64,000 nucleotides of DNA from Methanothrix sp. (lineage in GTDB: Archaea > Halobacteriota > Methanosarcinia > Methanotrichales > Methanotrichaceae): NCBI GenBank assembly GCA_029907715.1, contig JARYLI010000002.1, forward strand, positions 209,838 through 273,837, read 5' to 3'. Positions 52,931 to 62,600 of this stretch are shown here, piece by piece. Position numbers and translations under genes: made by a program. The first letter of the stretch is position 1, and every line of letters starts with the position of its first letter. The notes under the pieces are model-generated. The model did no database searches, was not told the DNA's origin, and saw only the letters and a list, made by a program, of their open reading frames with translations.

Positions 52931-54840
52931 TGAGCGCAGAAGAGAAGATGATAAACTTCACCATCGGTCCTGTCCAGGGTTTCATCGGGCAGGCGCGCCG
53001 TACGAGAGACCTCTGGAGCGGCTCGTTTCTCCTCTCGTACCTCTCCGGATGCGCCATGGCTGAGATACGGAGATGTGATGGCAGAATAAAGGTTCCAGAT
53101 GTAGAGGGAGATCAGCTGCTCCGCTGGATCGAGAGTGATGGTGAGGGTGCACCACCCCGGATCGGCACACTTCCCAACAGGTTCGTGGCATCTGCGGAAG
53201 ATCCTGCTGGCGCTGCCAGAAGCGCCGCGGAGGGTGTGAGGAGCAGGTGGAAGAAGATCGCAGACAGTGTGTGGAAGAAATATGTGGAGGGCGTCGCAGA
53301 TCAGGGAAAGAACACGCGTGAGATCTGGGAGAGGCAGGTGAATAACTTCTGGGAGATCCACTGGACGATCGGCGCGATGGAGGGAATGGAGGCGCGCAAG
53401 AACTGGAGGATCTGCACAGACTGGTCAGACGGTCGACCGACCATTGAAGAGGGAGATCACTGCACTATCATGAGCGACTGGCAGGAGATCTCAGGCTATG
53501 TGAGATCCATTGAGAGGAAAAAGCAGGATGATTTCTGGAAAAAGATACGCCAGGAGACCAGCGGGATGGATCTCAGAAGCGATGAACGGCTCTGCGCGAT
53601 CGCCCTGATCAAGAGGATGTTCCCATCGGTGGCAGAGGATGCCATAGGATGGGAGGTCTCCGCGGATCGCTGGCCCTCCACGCTCTACGTGGCAGCGATA
53701 CCATGGCTCAGTGCTGTAATTGAATCAGCTGAGAGGGATTATGCGAACGACTACGCGAAAAAGGCGTTTAGCTATGCGGAGCACATACGGAGAGAGGGTG
53801 TTGCAGAGCAGATCTTCGGAAGGAAAGACCTGTTCCTGGAGATCGATGCGAACTTCTACCACACCACCTCCCTGAAGAACCCGAAGAGCACCCCACTCAA
53901 AATGACCCCGGAGGATGGGGATGAACCGGAGGATGTGAGGAGAAGGCGGGAAGAGCTTATTGAATGCCTTGAGGAGCTTTACAATAAAAAGGGGAAACCC
54001 TCTCCATTCTACGCCATGCTCCGCATGGACGGGGACAACATGGGGAGGCTGATCAGGGAGAGTGGAGAGGCTGTGAGCAGAGCTCTTGCATCCTTCGCAA
54101 AAGATGTTGAGCGTGTCGTGCAAGATAACCTTGGAGTCCTGGTGTACGCGGGTGGAGACGACGTCCTCGCGATGCTGCCTGTTGAAAGAGCGATGAGCTG
54201 CGCGTACAGGCTCTCTGTCAGTTTCGCGGAGTCGTTCGAAGCTCAGGGGATGGAGGCGACCATATCAGCGGGATTGGTCTTCGCCAGCCATCGCGTGCCG
54301 CTCCGCTCTGTTATGCGAGAGGCGCACTCCATCCTGGACGATATAGCGAAGGATGAGAACGGCAGGGGAAGCATGGCTGTCAGCGTCCTCAAGGGCAGCG
54401 GCAGGTACTGCAGATGGGTCAGCTCCTGGAAGGGTGCTGTATCTCCAGAGAACGAGGTCGTTCTGGAGCGGCTGGCGAAGAATCTCTCAGAGAAACCTGA
54501 CGGCATAGAGGCGTCGAGCTCATTCTTCTACAAGTCGAGAGAGCTGCTGCTCATGCTCTCAGGCGAACATCGATGGAGCCCGGGAATGTTCTTCGATCTC
54601 TCTCGTCTCGAAGGACTGGATATCAAGGCGCTCCTGCAGGCAGAGTACCTCAACGCACTGGAGCACAGCTCTGAGATAACAGCGGATGTTCGCGAGAGCG
54701 CGAGTGAATACGTGAGGGGGCTTCTTTCTGTGAGCTGTAGGCACCGGGGCCCTGAGCATGAGGGGGCAACTGGCAAGGAGATCTGCGCGGATGGCATGCT
54801 GCTTGTGAAGTTCCTGTCACAGAAGGGGGTTCAGGAATGA
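52930..54840 (+). CDS. cmr2: CRISPR Cmr2/Cas10 subunit
   Basis: A 636-residue Cas10. It begins INFTIGPVQGFIGQARRTRDLWSGSFLLSY-like, typical for Cmr2, with no N-terminal HD nuclease domain. The first palm has YAMLRMDGDNMGRL, and the second palm's cyclase motif G408-G409-D410-D411 (VYAGGDDVLAML) is intact, so cyclic oligoadenylate synthesis is expected on target RNA binding. DNA cleavage by HD is not expected. The ATG follows AAGGTGATTT. Signal output fits the three CARF/Csx3 proteins in the operon. Confidence 0.94.
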   Translation: MSAEEKMINFTIGPVQGFIGQARRTRDLWSGSFLLSYLSGCAMAEIRRCDGRIKVPDVEGDQLLRWIESDGEGAPPRIGTLPNRFVASAEDPAGAARSAAEGVRSRWKKIADSVWKKYVEGVADQGKNTREIWERQVNNFWEIHWTIGAMEGMEARKNWRICTDWSDGRPTIEEGDHCTIMSDWQEISGYVRSIERKKQDDFWKKIRQETSGMDLRSDERLCAIALIKRMFPSVAEDAIGWEVSADRWPSTLYVAAIPWLSAVIESAERDYANDYAKKAFSYAEHIRREGVAEQIFGRKDLFLEIDANFYHTTSLKNPKSTPLKMTPEDGDEPEDVRRRREELIECLEELYNKKGKPSPFYAMLRMDGDNMGRLIRESGEAVSRALASFAKDVERVVQDNLGVLVYAGGDDVLAMLPVERAMSCAYRLSVSFAESFEAQGMEATISAGLVFASHRVPLRSVMREAHSILDDIAKDENGRGSMAVSVLKGSGRYCRWVSSWKGAVSPENEVVLERLAKNLSEKPDGIEASSSFFYKSRELLLMLSGEHRWSPGMFFDLSRLEGLDIKALLQAEYLNALEHSSEITADVRESASEYVRGLLSVSCRHRGPEHEGATGKEICADGMLLVKFLSQKGVQE

Positions 54841-55913
54841 TGTATCTCAGAATCACCCCGGTGGATTCCTGGTTCTTCAGGGACGGAAGGCCGTTCCATC
54901 TGGGAGAGGCGACATCAGACGTTGGGGGGCTCTTTCCCCCAAGCGCGTTCACTGTGGTCGGAGCGATAAGGGCGCACCTCGCCCGGAGCATGGGCTGGCG
55001 TGAAGGGAAGTGGAGTGAAGAGATCTGCAGGGTGCTCGGGGATGGGTATGATCTGGCTGGTCTCAGGTTCAGGGGACCGCTGCTCTGCAGGGAGGGAGAT
55101 CGCGGTCCCGAGATGCTGTATCCAGCGCCGCTGAACCTACTCGGGAAGAGGAACGACAGCGGGTACGAGATGAGGCTACTCCGTCCCGGGGAGGAGGTGG
55201 AGTGCGATCTTGGAAGGGTCAGGCTTCCCACAGCGGAGAAAATCGATGGCATGAAGCAGCTGTCAGGATACGTAAATGGAGATCAGCTGAAACAGGTATT
55301 GAGGGGAGAGGTTCCGGAGGGACGGGTGATCCCGAGGAAGGAGTTATGTGGGACGGAGTACGCTGTCGGTCTTGAGAGAGAAAGGGATACAAGAACAGCT
55401 AAGGAAGCGCATCTTTACTCGATAAACAGGATCAGGCTTGTGCGCGGAGTGCATCTGATCATGGGCATTGAGGGGATCGATGAGGGCCTCCTGGAAAAGC
55501 TGGACGGCGCGGTGATGCCCATCGGCGGAGAGGGGCGGATGGGGTGTGTCGAGATGCTCAGCCCAGGAAAAGGCGTCTCTGAGATCAGGCAGGAGATCGG
55601 GCCGATCGACGGACGGGTCAGATTCACGCTGGTGCATATCACCCCGGCGTTTCTGGGGAGGTGGCCCCGTCCGGGAGAGAGCATTCCCGGGGTTCCTGGG
55701 GAGGTTGTATCAGCCTGCGTGGGGCGAGCCCTTCGCATCGGTGGCTGGGATTCTGTTAACAGGAGACCTGTGGAGCTCAAGCCGTTCATTCCACCGGGAT
55801 CCGTCTGGTTCTGCGAGGCTGAGGCGGATGAGCTGAACGATGTTATGAGCGTGAGCAGGATAGGAGAGTACACAGGATTTGGTTTTGGAGAGATTGCTCT
55901 AGGCATTTGGTGA
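54837..55913 (+). CDS. cmr3: CRISPR Cmr complex subunit Cmr3 (Cas5-like)
   Basis: A 358-residue RAMP protein: YLRITPVDSWFFRDGRPFHLG, GGLFPPSAFTVVGAIRAHLA and the C-terminal IGEYTGFGFGEIALG. Cmr3 binds the 5' repeat-derived tag of crRNA next to Cmr2. ATGATG start, overlapping the cmr2 stop. Confidence 0.92.
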   Translation: MMYLRITPVDSWFFRDGRPFHLGEATSDVGGLFPPSAFTVVGAIRAHLARSMGWREGKWSEEICRVLGDGYDLAGLRFRGPLLCREGDRGPEMLYPAPLNLLGKRNDSGYEMRLLRPGEEVECDLGRVRLPTAEKIDGMKQLSGYVNGDQLKQVLRGEVPEGRVIPRKELCGTEYAVGLERERDTRTAKEAHLYSINRIRLVRGVHLIMGIEGIDEGLLEKLDGAVMPIGGEGRMGCVEMLSPGKGVSEIRQEIGPIDGRVRFTLVHITPAFLGRWPRPGESIPGVPGEVVSACVGRALRIGGWDSVNRRPVELKPFIPPGSVWFCEAEADELNDVMSVSRIGEYTGFGFGEIALGIW

Positions 55914-55924
55914 GGTTGGAGATC

Positions 55925-56728
55925 ATGAGAGGCATGATGCTCGGCATGCTTGCCGAAACCCACATACATTCAGGAGCAGGCAGGTCTGAGGGTTTTGTGG
56001 ATCTGCCTGTGGCGAGAGAGGCTGTGACCAGCTATCCGGTAATAGCTGGATCCAGTCTGAAAGGCGCGCTGAGGGACGCTGCCAGAGAGAGAGGGATGGA
56101 CGAATCGATTTTCGGCGACCAGGACAGGGCGGGAGATGTGCTGGTATCCGACGCCAGGCTTCTCCTCCTTCCGGTGAGGAGCCTCACCGGATCTTACAGG
56201 TGGGTCACCTGTCCACACATCCTGGAGAGGCTGAGCAGGGACATGAGGCTCTGCGGCATATCTGATGGATTTGAGGGAGCGAGCGTTGAAAGGGGTAAAG
56301 CCTGCTGCACCGACGATCTAAATCAGATCTTTCTGGAGGAGAGGGAGTTCCAGAGATCTAACGGGATAGATGGTGCGCTGATTGATGCTCTGAAGAAGAT
56401 GGTGCCTCACAAGCAGACCGCATCCAGGCTCGAGAGGCAGCTTGTGATCATCAGCGATGATGATTTCGGGTGGTTTGCCAGCTATGGCCTGCCTGTGATC
56501 GCCAGAAACAAGCTGGATGACAACAAGAAGAGCAAGAACCTCTGGTACGAGGAGGCGCTAGCTCCAGACACCCTGATGTATGCGATGGTATTCGAGCGCA
56601 AGGATGGTGCGCTGGGCAAAGTGCAGTCTATGTTCGAGACGAAACCCTACCTCCAGCTCGGCGGGAACGAGACCGTGGGGATGGGGTGGTTTGCTGTGAA
56701 GATCCAGAAGCAGGGTGAGGGGAGATGA
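55925..56728 (+). CDS. cmr4: CRISPR Cmr complex backbone nuclease Cmr4 (Cas7-like)
   Basis: A 267-residue backbone subunit. ETHIHSGAGRSEGFVDLPVARE contains Asp26, the residue used for cutting target RNA every six bases, followed by YPVIAGSSLKGALRD and a C-terminal LQLGGNETVGMGWF. The ATG at 55925 was chosen over upstream TTG/GTG because GAGGTTGGAGATC precedes it. RNA cleavage by Cmr4 should be active. Confidence 0.92.
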   Translation: MRGMMLGMLAETHIHSGAGRSEGFVDLPVAREAVTSYPVIAGSSLKGALRDAARERGMDESIFGDQDRAGDVLVSDARLLLLPVRSLTGSYRWVTCPHILERLSRDMRLCGISDGFEGASVERGKACCTDDLNQIFLEEREFQRSNGIDGALIDALKKMVPHKQTASRLERQLVIISDDDFGWFASYGLPVIARNKLDDNKKSKNLWYEEALAPDTLMYAMVFERKDGALGKVQSMFETKPYLQLGGNETVGMGWFAVKIQKQGEGR

Positions 56729-57126
56729 GTGAGAGGAGTCTGGAGCAGGAGCGTGCGAAACATGCGCTGGAGGCTGTGAACTCCATCAGGGGTAAAAGCT
56801 GGGCGGGCAAATTCCGAAGCTACGTGGAGCGCCTGCCTCCTGCCATAGTGATGAACGGCCTGGGCCAGGCGATGGCTGGCGAGCTTGCAGCTGCGGGCAG
56901 GGCGGAGGAGATGAGTGATGACAAAAAAGCCCATAACAAGCTCTACGAGCTGGTCGCGGGCTGGATTCGCACGAGGAGAATCTACTCAGCTGAGGAGAAT
57001 CTGATGAAGGCGATTGTTGATGGCGATCAGAAGCAGTACGTTCTCGCCCAGGCTGAGGCGCTGGCGTACCTTGAATGGCTGAAGAAGTTCAGCCAGGCCT
57101 TCCTGGAGAAGGATAAGGAGGCGTGA
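56725..57126 (+). CDS. cmr5: CRISPR Cmr complex small subunit Cmr5 (Cas11)
   Basis: A 133-residue helical protein: LEQERAKHALEAVNSIRGKS, RSYVERLPPAIVMNGLGQAM and LEWLKKFSQAFLEKD, the Cmr5 pattern. It forms the minor filament of the Cmr complex. It overlaps cmr4 and cmr6 by a few bases each. Confidence 0.92.
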   Translation: MSERSLEQERAKHALEAVNSIRGKSWAGKFRSYVERLPPAIVMNGLGQAMAGELAAAGRAEEMSDDKKAHNKLYELVAGWIRTRRIYSAEENLMKAIVDGDQKQYVLAQAEALAYLEWLKKFSQAFLEKDKEA

Positions 57127-57128
57127 TC

Positions 57129-58172
57129 ATGCCACTGCCTCTTTACAGAACCATTTCTGAGCCCAAGTGTGTGGAAGGAAACGCAGGGCTCTGGTACGAC
57201 AAGTTCTGCGACATGTGGAACGATGATTTCAACAGCCTGGGGGATAACGGCAAGAAGGAGTGGATCAGGACTGTTGTGAGGAATGTGGGAGATGAGGCTC
57301 TCCTCAGGGAGATCAAGGAGCGTGTGATCTCCCTGATCTCAAATTCGGGCGGAAAGGCCATGCTCTTCAGGACCACCGCGCCGTTCGTCACAGGCCTCGG
57401 GAGGAGCCATCCTGTGGAGAACGGCTTCGCGTGGCACCACACGCTCGGCGTCCCATACCTTCCTGGCTCATCTGTTAAGGGAATTGTGAGGGCCTGGGCG
57501 CGGCTGTGGAGGAATCTGGACAACGGGGAGATCCGCAGGATCTTCGGACCGGATGGCGCAGGCAGTGTGGGATCCGTTATCTTCCTGGACGCCATGCCGG
57601 TCAGACCTGTGGAGCTGAAGGCGGAGATAATGACGCCTCACTACGGGCCGTACTACAGAGGTGATAAACCTCCAGAGGGCTGGCCTGCTGACTGGCACAG
57701 CCCTGTGCCGATACCGTTCCTCGCTGTCGCTGAGGGCCAGGAGTTCCTCTTTGGGGTGATTCCGAGAAAAGAAGCCACTCAGGACTGCGAGAAGGTGATC
57801 GGATGGCTCAAAGAGGCACTGCAGGAGATCGGCGCGGGCGCAAAGACCGCAGTCGGATACGGCAGGTTCGCCTGCATCGAAGCAGAGACCCCAGAGGAAG
57901 CGGCGCCAGAGCCCATGACACCGGGGCGCGAGTGGCTGGAGAAGCTCGCCGAAGAAATGGGAAAGAGCGTGGAGGAGATTTTCAAAACCGACCACAAGAT
58001 GTTATTTGATAGCTGGAACAAAATCGAGAATGCGGAGCTGAAGCGTGCAGTCTTTCAAGAGATAAAAAGGACGTATCAAACTAAAGGATGGTGGGATAAC
58101 CCACTCACGAATAATATGAAAAAGACACTGAGTAAGTACAAGGAGTACGAGACAAAGGAGATTGAGGGATGA
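57129..58172 (+). CDS. cmr6: CRISPR Cmr complex subunit Cmr6 (Cas7-like)
   Basis: A 347-residue RAMP protein: MLFRTTAPFVTGLGRSHPVE, HHTLGVPYLPGSSVKGIVRAWA and GAKTAVGYGRFACIEA. About 80 residues at the C-terminus (from about 270) are an extra charged helical part after the RAMP fold. GGAGGCGTGATC precedes the ATG. The stop overlaps the CARF nuclease gene. Confidence 0.92.
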   Translation: MPLPLYRTISEPKCVEGNAGLWYDKFCDMWNDDFNSLGDNGKKEWIRTVVRNVGDEALLREIKERVISLISNSGGKAMLFRTTAPFVTGLGRSHPVENGFAWHHTLGVPYLPGSSVKGIVRAWARLWRNLDNGEIRRIFGPDGAGSVGSVIFLDAMPVRPVELKAEIMTPHYGPYYRGDKPPEGWPADWHSPVPIPFLAVAEGQEFLFGVIPRKEATQDCEKVIGWLKEALQEIGAGAKTAVGYGRFACIEAETPEEAAPEPMTPGREWLEKLAEEMGKSVEEIFKTDHKMLFDSWNKIENAELKRAVFQEIKRTYQTKGWWDNPLTNNMKKTLSKYKEYETKEIEG

Positions 58173-59383
58173 AAGCGATGCTCTGTCTTATCAGTGAGCA
58201 GCACGTGCCGAACCTGCTGGGCGTTCACGAGCTGCGGCCGGATCTCCTCGTGCTGCTTGAGACCGAGGGGATGAAAAGGAGGGAGGCTGCAAACAGATTC
58301 CTGAAAGCCCTTGCGATCGGAGGTCAGGATTACATCACAAGAAATGAGATCGTGTCGCTGGAGGATGGTGACTCAATAGAGGAGACTGAGAGGGCGCTGA
58401 AAGGGGTCTATGAGAGATACAGAGATGCGGAGTGGATCGTGAACATCACAGGCGGCACGAAGCCGATGAGCATAGGGGCATACGGGTTTTTCAGGCAAAA
58501 GAAGAATGCCAGGATAATCTATGTCTCCGCGTCTGACCAGTCGAGGGCGCTGGACTTCTCGGGTGGAGCGGACATACCTCTGAGCCACAGGATATCTGTG
58601 GCTGAGTTCCTCGCAGGCTACGGCTTTGACGTTCTCAATTACAGCAAGATCAGGGAGAACGAGGGGCGGAGCGAGAGGTGGCTTGGTCTTGCAGCGGAGA
58701 TCGCGGCGAGGAGCCAGAATGGCGCCATTCTCGGGCTTCTCGCGAATTTATCGAGGATATCGAACGAGCGGAGGGGCAGGGACAGGGGACTCAAGATCTC
58801 AGAATCAGATGGTCTATTTCTGAACGATGGTCATCTGCGTGAGATGATCGCTTCGAGCTTTGGTCTGGCATGTGATGGTGGGCATTTCACAGGCGCCCTG
58901 GATAAATACGCTGTCAGGTTCCTCACAGGCGGCTGGCTTGAGGTCTTCACATGGGGGTTGCTGAGGGGGCTTGATCGTGTCTGGGATGTGCATCTCGGTT
59001 TGCAGATTGGAATGAAGAACGAGAAGCTCCAGAACGATCTGGATGTTGTGTTCATGACAGATCAGTCCCTCAGGATCGTGGAGTGCAAGAGCGGCGGGCA
59101 GGAGCACGACAGGGAGGGGAGTGATACGCTGTACAAGATTGAGGCGATACGGAAGCAGCTCGGAGCACTTCGTGTTCGATCCTATCTTGTCACGACCTCT
59201 GATAACGTGATCGATTCCGAGACCGGTAATATCAAGGAGCATCTGGAGGACAGATCGAGGCTCTATGAGTGCAACATTGTGAAGCCTGAAGATGTTCGCA
59301 GTCTTGCGCAGATGTACCTCGCAGGTGACGTGCGGCTGAACGCGAGGGTTGCGCAGGTCTTCAACATACGGCAGGCGGTTTGA
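58169..59383 (+). CDS. Card1/Can2-like CARF nuclease
   Basis: A 404-residue protein. The N-terminal CARF domain has NITGGTKPMSIGAYGFF (N92 to about 108). The C-terminal PD-(D/E)XK domain has G254-G-W-L-E258, then N-D-L-D292 and E305-C-K307, the catalytic layout of the Card1/Can2 (DUF1887) family. Those enzymes, switched on by cyclic tetra-adenylate, cut single-stranded RNA and DNA or nick plasmids. All catalytic acids are present. It overlaps cmr6 and csx3 by four bases. Confidence 0.9.
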   Translation: MKAMLCLISEQHVPNLLGVHELRPDLLVLLETEGMKRREAANRFLKALAIGGQDYITRNEIVSLEDGDSIEETERALKGVYERYRDAEWIVNITGGTKPMSIGAYGFFRQKKNARIIYVSASDQSRALDFSGGADIPLSHRISVAEFLAGYGFDVLNYSKIRENEGRSERWLGLAAEIAARSQNGAILGLLANLSRISNERRGRDRGLKISESDGLFLNDGHLREMIASSFGLACDGGHFTGALDKYAVRFLTGGWLEVFTWGLLRGLDRVWDVHLGLQIGMKNEKLQNDLDVVFMTDQSLRIVECKSGGQEHDREGSDTLYKIEAIRKQLGALRVRSYLVTTSDNVIDSETGNIKEHLEDRSRLYECNIVKPEDVRSLAQMYLAGDVRLNARVAQVFNIRQAV

Positions 59384-59652
59384 TGGAGAGCGTTGTCTTC
59401 TACCACATCGGGGTCGAGTCGCCGATCGCGCCGGATGAACCGCTGCCGCCGCTGCCGCCCATCCCGCGGGGTGCGCTTGTCGTCGTGGAGGGGCGTGCGC
59501 CGATCTGGAGATACGGTCTCGCCCTTCATCGCCTCCACGGCTCTCCCGCGGGGGCGATCGCGGTTTTTGACCCCCGACTCGGCGCGGTCGTCGTCGCGTC
59601 GCACACACCTGCGTACAGGCCTGGGCAGGTGGTCGATGTGACGCCGCCTTAG
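59383..59652 (+). CDS. csx3: CRISPR-associated Csx3 (ring nuclease type)
   Basis: An 89-residue protein: VVFYHIGVESPIAPDEPLPP, RGALVVVEGRAPIWRYGLAL and VFDPRLGAVVVASHTPAY. The GRxPIW and FDPRLGAVV motifs are diagnostic of Csx3, which degrades cyclic tetra-adenylate (Crn3 activity) and so turns the type III response off. His49, His52 and Asp63 are candidates for the active site. The protein is near full length for the family. It lies ten bases before the first CRISPR repeat. Confidence 0.88.
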   Translation: MESVVFYHIGVESPIAPDEPLPPLPPIPRGALVVVEGRAPIWRYGLALHRLHGSPAGAIAVFDPRLGAVVVASHTPAYRPGQVVDVTPP

Positions 59653-59662
59653 CCGCGCGTTT

Positions 59663-62600
59663 GTTTCAATCCTTGTTTTCCTGGAACTCGCTCTTCGACA
59701 TCGGACCCGTGTTTATTTCCACCAGAATAATATATGTTTCAATCCTTGTTTTCCTGGAACTCGCTCTTCGACGCTCTGACTGGTGTCAAGAAATTAGTTT
59801 TGATCGAGTTTCAATCCTTGTTTTCCTGGAACTCGCTCTTCGACCCGAATGCAATTTTATTTTCGACCGATGGAAGATGTTTCAATCCTTGTTTTCCTGG
59901 AACTCGCTCTTCGACACGAGGGCCGCTGCCAGTCGATATCAATGCCATTCGGGAGGTTTCAATCCTTGTTTTCCTGGAACTCGCTCTTCGACAATGCGCG
60001 GGGCGTGTTCCGGCAGCTGCCTGTCGAGGAAGACAGTTTCAATCCTTGTTTTCCTGGAACTCGCTCTTCGACAGAAGGTGAGCTGAATGGTGTATACTAA
60101 GACAACCTGTTTCAATCCTTGTTTTCCTGGAACTCGCTCTTCGACTGTGATGGAACGAACGGAACGCCTGACCTTCGAAAGTTTCAATCCTTGTTTTCCT
60201 GGAACTCGCTCTTCGACCTGCCGATCCCTTCCAAATGCAAATTGCCCCGACAGGGTTTCAATCCTTGTTTTCCTGGAACTCGCTCTTCGACGATGTTGGG
60301 GGAGTCTGGAGCGAATTCGTTAACACGAGTTTCAATCCTTGTTTTCCTGGAACTCGCTCTTCGACTATACACCATTTGGTTTTCACCTCACAACTTCATT
60401 AGTTTCAATCCTTGTTTTCCTGGAACTCGCTCTTCGACCATTTCAACCCCACTGCCAAAAGGGCTGAGATCAGCGAGTTTCAATCCTTGTTTTCCTGGAA
60501 CTCGCTCTTCGACACTATTCGAGAAGTGCGAATCTAAATTCGCTATCTGGTTTCAATCCTTGTTTTCCTGGAACTCGCTCTTCGACGATGACGCCGGATC
60601 TGCAACTCAGGGTACATCCTGAGAGTTTCAATCCTTGTTTTCCTGGAACTCGCTCTTCGACAGTCGGCGGCTCGTTACGAAACACCACCGGATAGTAAGT
60701 TTCAATCCTTGTTTTCCTGGAACTCGCTCTTCGACTGATGTGCTGCCCGTTGAAAAAATCGCCAGCGAAAAGTTTCAATCCTTGTTTTCCTGGAACTCGC
60801 TCTTCGACCCGGATGATTGCAAAGTATCATATCGGCGTGCATAGTTTCAATCCTTGTTTTCCTGGAACTCGCTCTTCGACTCGATCTCGTCCTTTTCCAT
60901 CGCGCCCACTAAATATTGTTTCAATCCTTGTTTTCCTGGAACTCGCTCTTCGACGCGGTCGCTGTTGCTGCATGGTATGCGAGGATGTAGTTTCAATCCT
61001 TGTTTTCCTGGAACTCGCTCTTCGACTATGGTGAGGCGTATCCGGCGTGCAAAAATGCAGGAAGTTTCAATCCTTGTTTTCCTGGAACTCGCTCTTCGAC
61101 ATCGCTGCTGTTTTTGCAGCACTTTCTCCAAACATCGGTTTCAATCCTTGTTTTCCTGGAACTCGCTCTTCGACGACGACCTGCTCATCGACTCTCTCTG
61201 CAATTTTCTTGTTTCAATCCTTGTTTTCCTGGAACTCGCTCTTCGACCGCAGTCGATCCGACATTATAAAAATTCTTACAGATAGTTTCAATCCTTGTTT
61301 TCCTGGAACTCGCTCTTCGACGCGATCCAGATCAGGAAGAAATTGAGATTGAGAAATCGTTTCAATCCTTGTTTTCCTGGAACTCGCTCTTCGACAATGG
61401 CTCACCAGGCAAGGATTTTTACAGCTTTATGTGTTTCAATCCTTGTTTTCCTGGAACTCGCTCTTCGACTTTCAGTGAACTCCAAACTCCACTCCAATCA
61501 ATTTTTGAGTTTCAATCCTTGTTTTCCTGGAACTCGCTCTTCGACCAAGGCATGACACATTGACATCAACTGGTTTTCAGTAGTTTCAATCCTTGTTTTC
61601 CTGGAACTCGCTCTTCGACTGTTTGAGCCTCATCAACCGATTTTTAATCCGGTTTTGTTTCAATCCTTGTTTTCCTGGAACTCGCTCTTCGACTTTGTCC
61701 GTTTCGACATTTTCATATTTCCCTGTGCCGTTTCAATCCTTGTTTTCCTGGAACTCGCTCTTCGACAGTGACATCACTATTGGTAGACCACTCGGTCACT
61801 AGAGTTTCAATCCTTGTTTTCCTGGAACTCGCTCTTCGACACAATGGCAGGGATGATTGTCGCGTATTACCTCGGATCGTTTCAATCCTTGTTTTCCTGG
61901 AACTCGCTCTTCGACCTGGTGCTCACTGGTCAGTTGCAATTTTCTGATTCAGGTTTCAATCCTTGTTTTCCTGGAACTCGCTCTTCGACATGAGCTATTC
62001 ACCCGAGGACTTCGGCCCATCGCGATGTTTCAATCCTTGTTTTCCTGGAACTCGCTCTTCGACTCGTCATACCGGATTGTTCCACCACATTCGTCGCACG
62101 TTTCAATCCTTGTTTTCCTGGAACTCGCTCTTCGACATGATTCAAGAGCGCTGAAGATCAGCGATCTCAGCGTTTCAATCCTTGTTTTCCTGGAACTCGC
62201 TCTTCGACGGGGTTCCCATTGTGGATCCCAGATCAGGATGTCTTGTTTCAATCCTTGTTTTCCTGGAACTCGCTCTTCGACCGTCGTGGCCGAGATTCAA
62301 AGGCGCGACGGGCGCCGGAGAGTTTCAATCCTTGTTTTCCTGGAACTCGCTCTTCGACTTTGAATGCCCTGACAAGGAAGTTGACTCCTCAAAAGGGTTT
62401 CAATCCTTGTTTTCCTGGAACTCGCTCTTCGACAACGCGTTTTTTCCTCCGCGGGATCTTTCAGTTCAACGTTTCAATCCTTGTTTTCCTGGAACTCGCT
62501 CTTCGACTCTACAAATACCTGGACAGTTACGTCGGACAGACGTGTGTTTCAATCCTTGTTTTCCTGGAACTCGCTCTTCGACTCTGAGCACCGCCAGTTC

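Noticed and set aside
60072..60401. Two spacers sharing TATACACCATT in opposite orientation
   Set aside because: Only 11 bases are shared and the rest does not align, so a common source cannot be supported.
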